A stretch of 64,000 nucleotides of DNA from Atopsyche davidsoni (taxonomy: Eukaryota; Arthropoda; Insecta; Trichoptera; Hydrobiosidae), in NCBI GenBank assembly GCA_022113835.1, contig JAILWY010000001.1:12454501-12518500 (forward strand), given 5' to 3'. The notes beneath the pieces were generated by a model. It worked only from the letters and a program-made list of their open reading frames with translations, was not told the DNA's origin and searched no databases. The translations under genes and the position numbers were made by a program. Below are positions 59,461 to 64,000 of the stretch, in pieces; position 1 is the stretch's first letter, and every line of letters starts with the position of its first letter.

Positions 59461-62400
59461 CCCCGGCCGAAGTAATATTTGATGCGGTGAACCGATTTTG
59501 GGACGGGTTTCGTTTGAAAAACGAGTTTTTTTTTTGTGCACTAAATCTCGATATCGTGAATCAAAATAATGGGATAAGTATATAATTTAATATATGTCGA
59601 GGCTCTCGACTGCGAGAGTCTTCCGTCGACGAAGGCATCCCCGGACCGTTGGAACCGTTTTTTGGCACTCGGCATTCACGGCCCGCGATGATAATGGCCC
59701 GCATAGTATATGGAGTAAACTTCGTCAAAAAGCGACGATACTATTGAAAACGCCACATTTTTTCTTGATTTTGGAATCGACCATCGTTCAAGAAGTTAAT
59801 CGATTTCAGGTTCAGGAGTAGTAGCAGCCGAACTCATCGCAAGATGCCGGTACCCGTGATGCTTTGATTTGCATGTCCTTGGTGATAATTCTCTTCCCCT
59901 TCCGACAATATCCCGAGAAGATTGCGTTAAACTTGGTTATATTCTTTGCGCGGGCATTGTATTACAATTCCTAGTTAATTTTGAACAATTTAGTGCCATC
60001 AATATATTTTGGACATTAGACATAGTTTTGGGTAATTTTTTTACCCCACTTACTATTATGCCGATAGATCTTAATTTCCGCTGTCGATACGGGGACAGTG
60101 GAATATTTGCGACCGAAGATACGATACAGTAACTCGATGAAGTATAAAATCAAAGGTGCGTATGGCCACACGATCATGCAGCAGCATTTTCGTAATCTTA
60201 AATTATAAATCGTCTATTGGCCTTTCTAAAACAACCGGTCAGCACCCAATAAGTAAGAAACGCTCAAAATATCCCCCAGCGAAATATTGTTTGCGTAGAT
60301 TATTTTTTTTTAATAAAACAAATTTTTATCAAAATCGAATTGCACCGAGTACTTTCTGTTGAATAATATTAAACTGCGTTCAAAAATTACATCCAGGTAT
60401 ACAATTTAATTATTAGAAACGTAATCAATAATGCGGTCTCAAAATAACGCAATGCTTAGTTTTGAGATTTTGTAATAAAATATCGTCCAGACCGATCGCC
60501 ATTGTAGGTAAGTTCACTAAACCTACATACGTACCTATCCAGCATACAACCCACCCACAATAACCGGTATAGATATGGCTGTATGGAGTAAAGTACGTAC
60601 AGACCTCTCTCTGGTCGTACATTGTTTTACTTCTAACGATTTTTGGACACCTTTTTGAATAAATTGAATATTTAAAAAAATCAAGAAATTTTCTGTATTA
60701 TTCTCAACTACACGTTTTGTATCAATTTCGTGCAGTTCACGCCCAAAAAATCCTGAATAATTAAATTTGAAAGGTAATCGCATTATTATGATACGAACTT
60801 ATAATCAATGTATTAAATATAATTATGAATAAATATACATAGTCCGTATCTTTTTACTTCATATTTTGCAGCTATAAATTATTTCTATCTTCTTGAATAT
60901 AACGAGTGTATTATACGAACATATATTTTCGTATAACGCAAAGTACAAAGCCCTTTACACACGCTGCGACGCGACTCGCGATCGGCCAGAAGCGCCCCTT
61001 GTTTTGTGTATTTTTTATGGTTTTGCCTGAAGCCCTCCACACCCGTCGCCACACAACTCGCGACCGACTTGCAACTAGCCAATAAAACCTCAAAAAACAC
61101 CCAAAATAAGGAGACGCCGGGCTGATTGCAGATCGGTCTCGAGTCGTGTCGCGACGTAGCAACGCCAAGTACAACGCTATCGGGCAATTGCGAGTTGTGT
61201 CGCGACGCGTGTGGGGGACTTCAAACTACAAAAACGACCCAAAATGAAGGGACGCTAGGCCGACTGGCGATCGGTCGCGGGTTGAGTCGCGGGTTGCGTC
61301 GCCGCGTGTGTAGGGGGCTGGAGGCATTGATTATTTCATCTACAAGAAATTTGATGTTTACTTATCTCGTCGCCAGATGGCAGAGCTTTGTCAAAACAAT
61401 GGCCGGTTGGCGGGAAAGCAAGACAATGCACATTTATACTCGATAGGTTAAACAATATATGTATAAAAATATTTCAAAAAATCACTCTCTCTACCACCTC
61501 CATAAATTTATATTCATCAGATCTAAGAGTCACACGTAAAAAATCACTGTCAAAAATATATGCAGTCAAATTTAGTAAAAAAAAAATGTCAAAAACTACA
61601 CGCTTCTGACATATTATTTGATTATGTATAAATCGATGTATATTCTCCATATTTTGGATGAGCTGATAGTATATAACTTCTAATCAATATATGCAAGTAC
61701 TTCTGCTTTAGATTTACCTAATTATGTTACATCGAAAAAGTCATTTTACGCTGGAAAAATTAACGATAAGTACTCTCGGTTGATTTGAGAATTATTAAAA
61801 TCCCGAAATCTATTCATAGATTCAGCTCTATGTGGGTTATATTTGATTCGTGCATAAATGCACTATTGTAGTGGATTATGCATCGTCATTGGCGATTACT
61901 GTGGTAAACGGTTATCTAATTGGATGCAAAAAGAATTTGCTGCATTGCTTATCGGTACCGATTGGATTGACTGAATGTTTACAAACTAATTTGACACATG
62001 TTAGTTTCTTCTTTGTTCATATTAAATACTCAGGTATTAACGCATCCGAAACGTAAATATAAACGCGGTCGGTACGGTGGCTCGGATGTTTCGATTGTAA
62101 ACAAGACATTACGTATTACGACACAACCTCGTTGTATTTGTGTGAACTGCATTTACACACAATATTGTCATACGTATAAAACACTGGAATGACAACAAGC
62201 TTTAATCGTTAGCAATAAATAAGTAGAAATGTCCTCATCAAATTGCATACATATTTTTTTAAAAACATTGAATAATTATATACAAAATGTTCAATAATAC
62301 TTATCCGTACACATGCATAGTAGCGGCGCATATCTAATGTCACTCAGTACGGCAGCCATTTGCCTAACGTTGGAGTAGATGACAGAATTTATCAAAATTA

Positions 62401-63234
62401 TAATGTATTTCAAAATAGTGCGTCGGCTGTGCGTTATGTATAAAAATATTCTTTGAATACGGGTGCTTGTGGTGATACCAAAAAAATCTGACATTACTAA
62501 TATTATAAATAAACACTCCTTACCTGATTCTTCTATATATTCCCAGCTCAATACAGTTTTCAACACGCCACTTGCGAAGTGATACGGGAGCGATTCGCTC
62601 GGTGAAACCTGGCCAAATCATTGGTGGAATTTATAAATACCGCCTTCTGCGTACCAATGGACATAAAGCATTTGTAGTTAGCTTTGTTTCTTTTCGCGAG
62701 CAAAACATTCGGCAATAAGCATAGTTGTCACTCTCGATTTGGCGCTGAAATCTTTATGTCTGAAATAAAACGGTATTTTTTTTTAAATAAAAATATTAAA
62801 TTTTTAGCAATAACTTTATCATTCACTAACGATCAATTGTTTAATCGTATAAATGAGTTTATCCAAAAGGTGTCGTTCAGATTTTGTGGGTGATGGGCGT
62901 GGCTTAGCGCTCTACAAAAATATGAACCAATTAAAAGCGAGAAATTTAGTTTTTTTGTTACCAGAACCGATTGTTCGCTTTCGGTGTTGACTGTTGTCCG
63001 TATTGTGTCAAACGTAAAATGTGGGATGAATGCGAATAAGATCAGGTAATCAGTGTCGAATAACAAACTACCAGGTATTATCTTTAACGCGCTGGTTTTT
63101 TAATAAAAACAAAGTTCCTGCTGAGTGATAGTGAATAGTGTTGTTAAACTAATTCAAAGTTTTATCTGCACAGCGTCGACGTAAATAATAATTAAAAAAA
63201 AACATTTGGGCCAGCAGGGCCATAGCCATATTAA
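59461..63234. other. Divergent intergenic region between Dsp1 and Sap30
   Basis: AT-rich DNA holding the nested family-2 MITE cluster (60949-61322). No conserved coding exon is seen. The Sap30 promoter and 5' UTR should be in the last few hundred bases before 63235; no clear TATA box is visible. Confidence 0.6.
60949..61322. mobile_element. MITE-like family 2, nested cluster
   Basis: The outer arms agccctttacacacgctgcg (from 60949) and, inverted, agccccctacacacgcggcg (ending near 61320) bracket at least one complete inner unit (61031-61175, agccctccacacccgtcgcc ... gtcgtgtcgcgacgtag). Extra half units lie at about 61160-61220 and 61223-61322. The arms are CpG-rich in otherwise AT-rich intergenic DNA upstream of Sap30. 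Confidence 0.65.
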
Positions 63235-63426
63235 ATGATTCAACGAGAGCCTCAAATGAACGGCTTCAGCACTGGCGAAGAAGACTCTAGGGGTCCTTCG
63301 GATCAAATTTGTTGCCTAGTTGATGACGGGGAAAGATGTCGGCGGTCTGCGGGCAATGCTTCATATAGCAAAAGGATTCAAAAGACTGTTACTCAGCGAA
63401 GGCTAAAACTTAGCATTGACAATGTG
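63235..63426 (+). CDS. Sap30: Sap30 exon 1
   Basis: The frame runs 64 codons to the donor GTAAGT. The first ATG (63235) gives [11 protein letters not shown]; the second (63256) gives [13 protein letters not shown], which matches the SAP30 N-terminus I recall from other animals and is a plausible true start. Both ATGs have weak -3 context. Confidence 0.94.
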
Positions 63427-64000
63427 GTAAGTAATATACTAATACTGTGTTTAACTTTTGGCCATTTCAATGATATAAAATATAAATATACAATTTTGAT
63501 CTTAAGTTCAATTTTACGTTGTTTTCATTATTGTCTAATAGTAACGCCTTTCAAAAAACCTAATTGACAAAATGAAAATCTCAATGTTGTATGTAAAACC
63601 AATAGATATTTTGTAACAGTCGATCATTTGTCGCATAATTTTTTATTATTTTTACTTTTAATTTAGATTCACTGGAGAGTTAAAATTTATCCATACTTGT
63701 AGTAGAAGTAGCTTAAATAGTGTTGACAAAAATCTTTGATTGGGAATTTAAATTGCAGTTGGTTTTCATAAATCAACCAAAACTATTCTTTAGACATTAT
63801 TAATAAGCGTGTCATCATTTCAGGCTAGGCATATATATATCTGTGATCACCACAAAATGATGATACAGTGTGCGAGAACTAAGCAAAGACGACGGAAAGA
63901 GTCGGAAGATGACAGCAATGAAACTGACACAGATGTACCCGAAGTCGACCTCTACCAGCTCCAAGTCAACACTCTTCGTAGATATAAGCGCCACTTCAAA
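63235..64000 (+). CDS. Sap30: Sap30, Sin3-associated HDAC complex subunit (gene span, 3'-incomplete)
   Basis: Two exons (63235-63426 and 63824-64000) join in phase 0 and give 123 residues before the window ends. SAP30 bridges Sin3 and histone deacetylases and contacts DNA in the nucleus. Visible features are the Cys/His zinc-binding module ([12 protein letters not shown] ... YICDHHK), the conserved block [20 protein letters not shown], a basic run (KQRRRKES), an acidic segment ([13 protein letters not shown]), and the start of the Sin3-interaction domain ([19 protein letters not shown]). The C-terminal Sin3-binding half, about 100 residues in vertebrates, lies beyond base 64000. Confidence 0.96.
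63427..63823 (+). other. Sap30: Sap30 intron 1
   Basis: 397-nt AT-rich intron with GTAAGT and tcatttcag ends. No other content is recognised. Confidence 0.9.
63824..64000 (+). CDS. Sap30: Sap30 exon 2 (runs off the window)
   Basis: The acceptor is tcatcatttcag. It encodes [20 protein letters not shown] through [19 protein letters not shown] with no stop or donor before the window edge. The C..HH motif completes the zinc-binding module begun in exon 1. Confidence 0.96.

Overview
The window is nuclear DNA of an insect, most likely a moth or butterfly. It is AT-rich, with long introns, canonical GT-AG splice sites and CpG-rich islands. It carries a short non-autonomous Helitron family with TC...CTAG ends inserted between A and T, plus MITE-like repeats. 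No prokaryotic operon structure, rRNA, tRNA or CRISPR is visible. The order assignment is an inference; the species cannot be named from this sequence alone.

Three conserved protein genes are identified with confidence. (1) Tmtc3, + strand: eight exons (14723-37104) encode the C-terminal 767 residues of an ER multi-pass protein O-mannosyltransferase with TPR repeats; its N-terminal exons must lie left of the window. (2) Dsp1/HMGB, - strand: five coding exons (58234 down to 41177) encode a 435-residue protein with a glutamine-rich N-terminal half, two HMG boxes and an acidic tail. Its first exon sits in a CpG island and its first intron is 13.5 kb. (3) Sap30, + strand: exon 1 (63235-63426) and the start of exon 2 (63824 to the window end) encode the zinc-finger half of the Sin3-HDAC subunit SAP30. 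A possible fourth gene is represented by a 90-codon terminal-exon-like reading frame on the - strand at 211-480, with a splice acceptor and a poly(A) signal.

Layout: 1-480 possible 3' end of a - strand gene; 481-14722 inferred Tmtc3 intron with two Helitron copies; 14723-14822 Tmtc3 exon; 14823-33439 an 18.6-kb Tmtc3 intron with G/C-strand-biased tracts, a perfect 13-bp hairpin and a MITE; 33440-37104 seven clustered Tmtc3 exons; 37105-41176 the convergent 3' ends of Tmtc3 and Dsp1; 41177-44378 four Dsp1 exons; 44379-57874 Dsp1 intron 1, with a Helitron and two MITEs; 57875-59460 Dsp1 exon 1 and CpG island; 59461-63234 the divergent Dsp1-Sap30 intergenic region with a nested MITE cluster; 63235-64000 Sap30.

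The genes do not form an operon. Dsp1 (chromatin architecture, corepression) and Sap30 (Sin3 histone deacetylase complex) are both nuclear repressive factors and are divergently arranged. Tmtc3 acts in the secretory pathway. I found no clearly new biological system. The most unusual items are the hairpin at 26740-26770, an MITE-like element bounded by perfect 18-bp direct repeats at 50301-50529, the nested TIR elements at 60949-61322, the possible alternative Dsp1 5' end, and an 18-bp perfect palindrome at 39772-39789.
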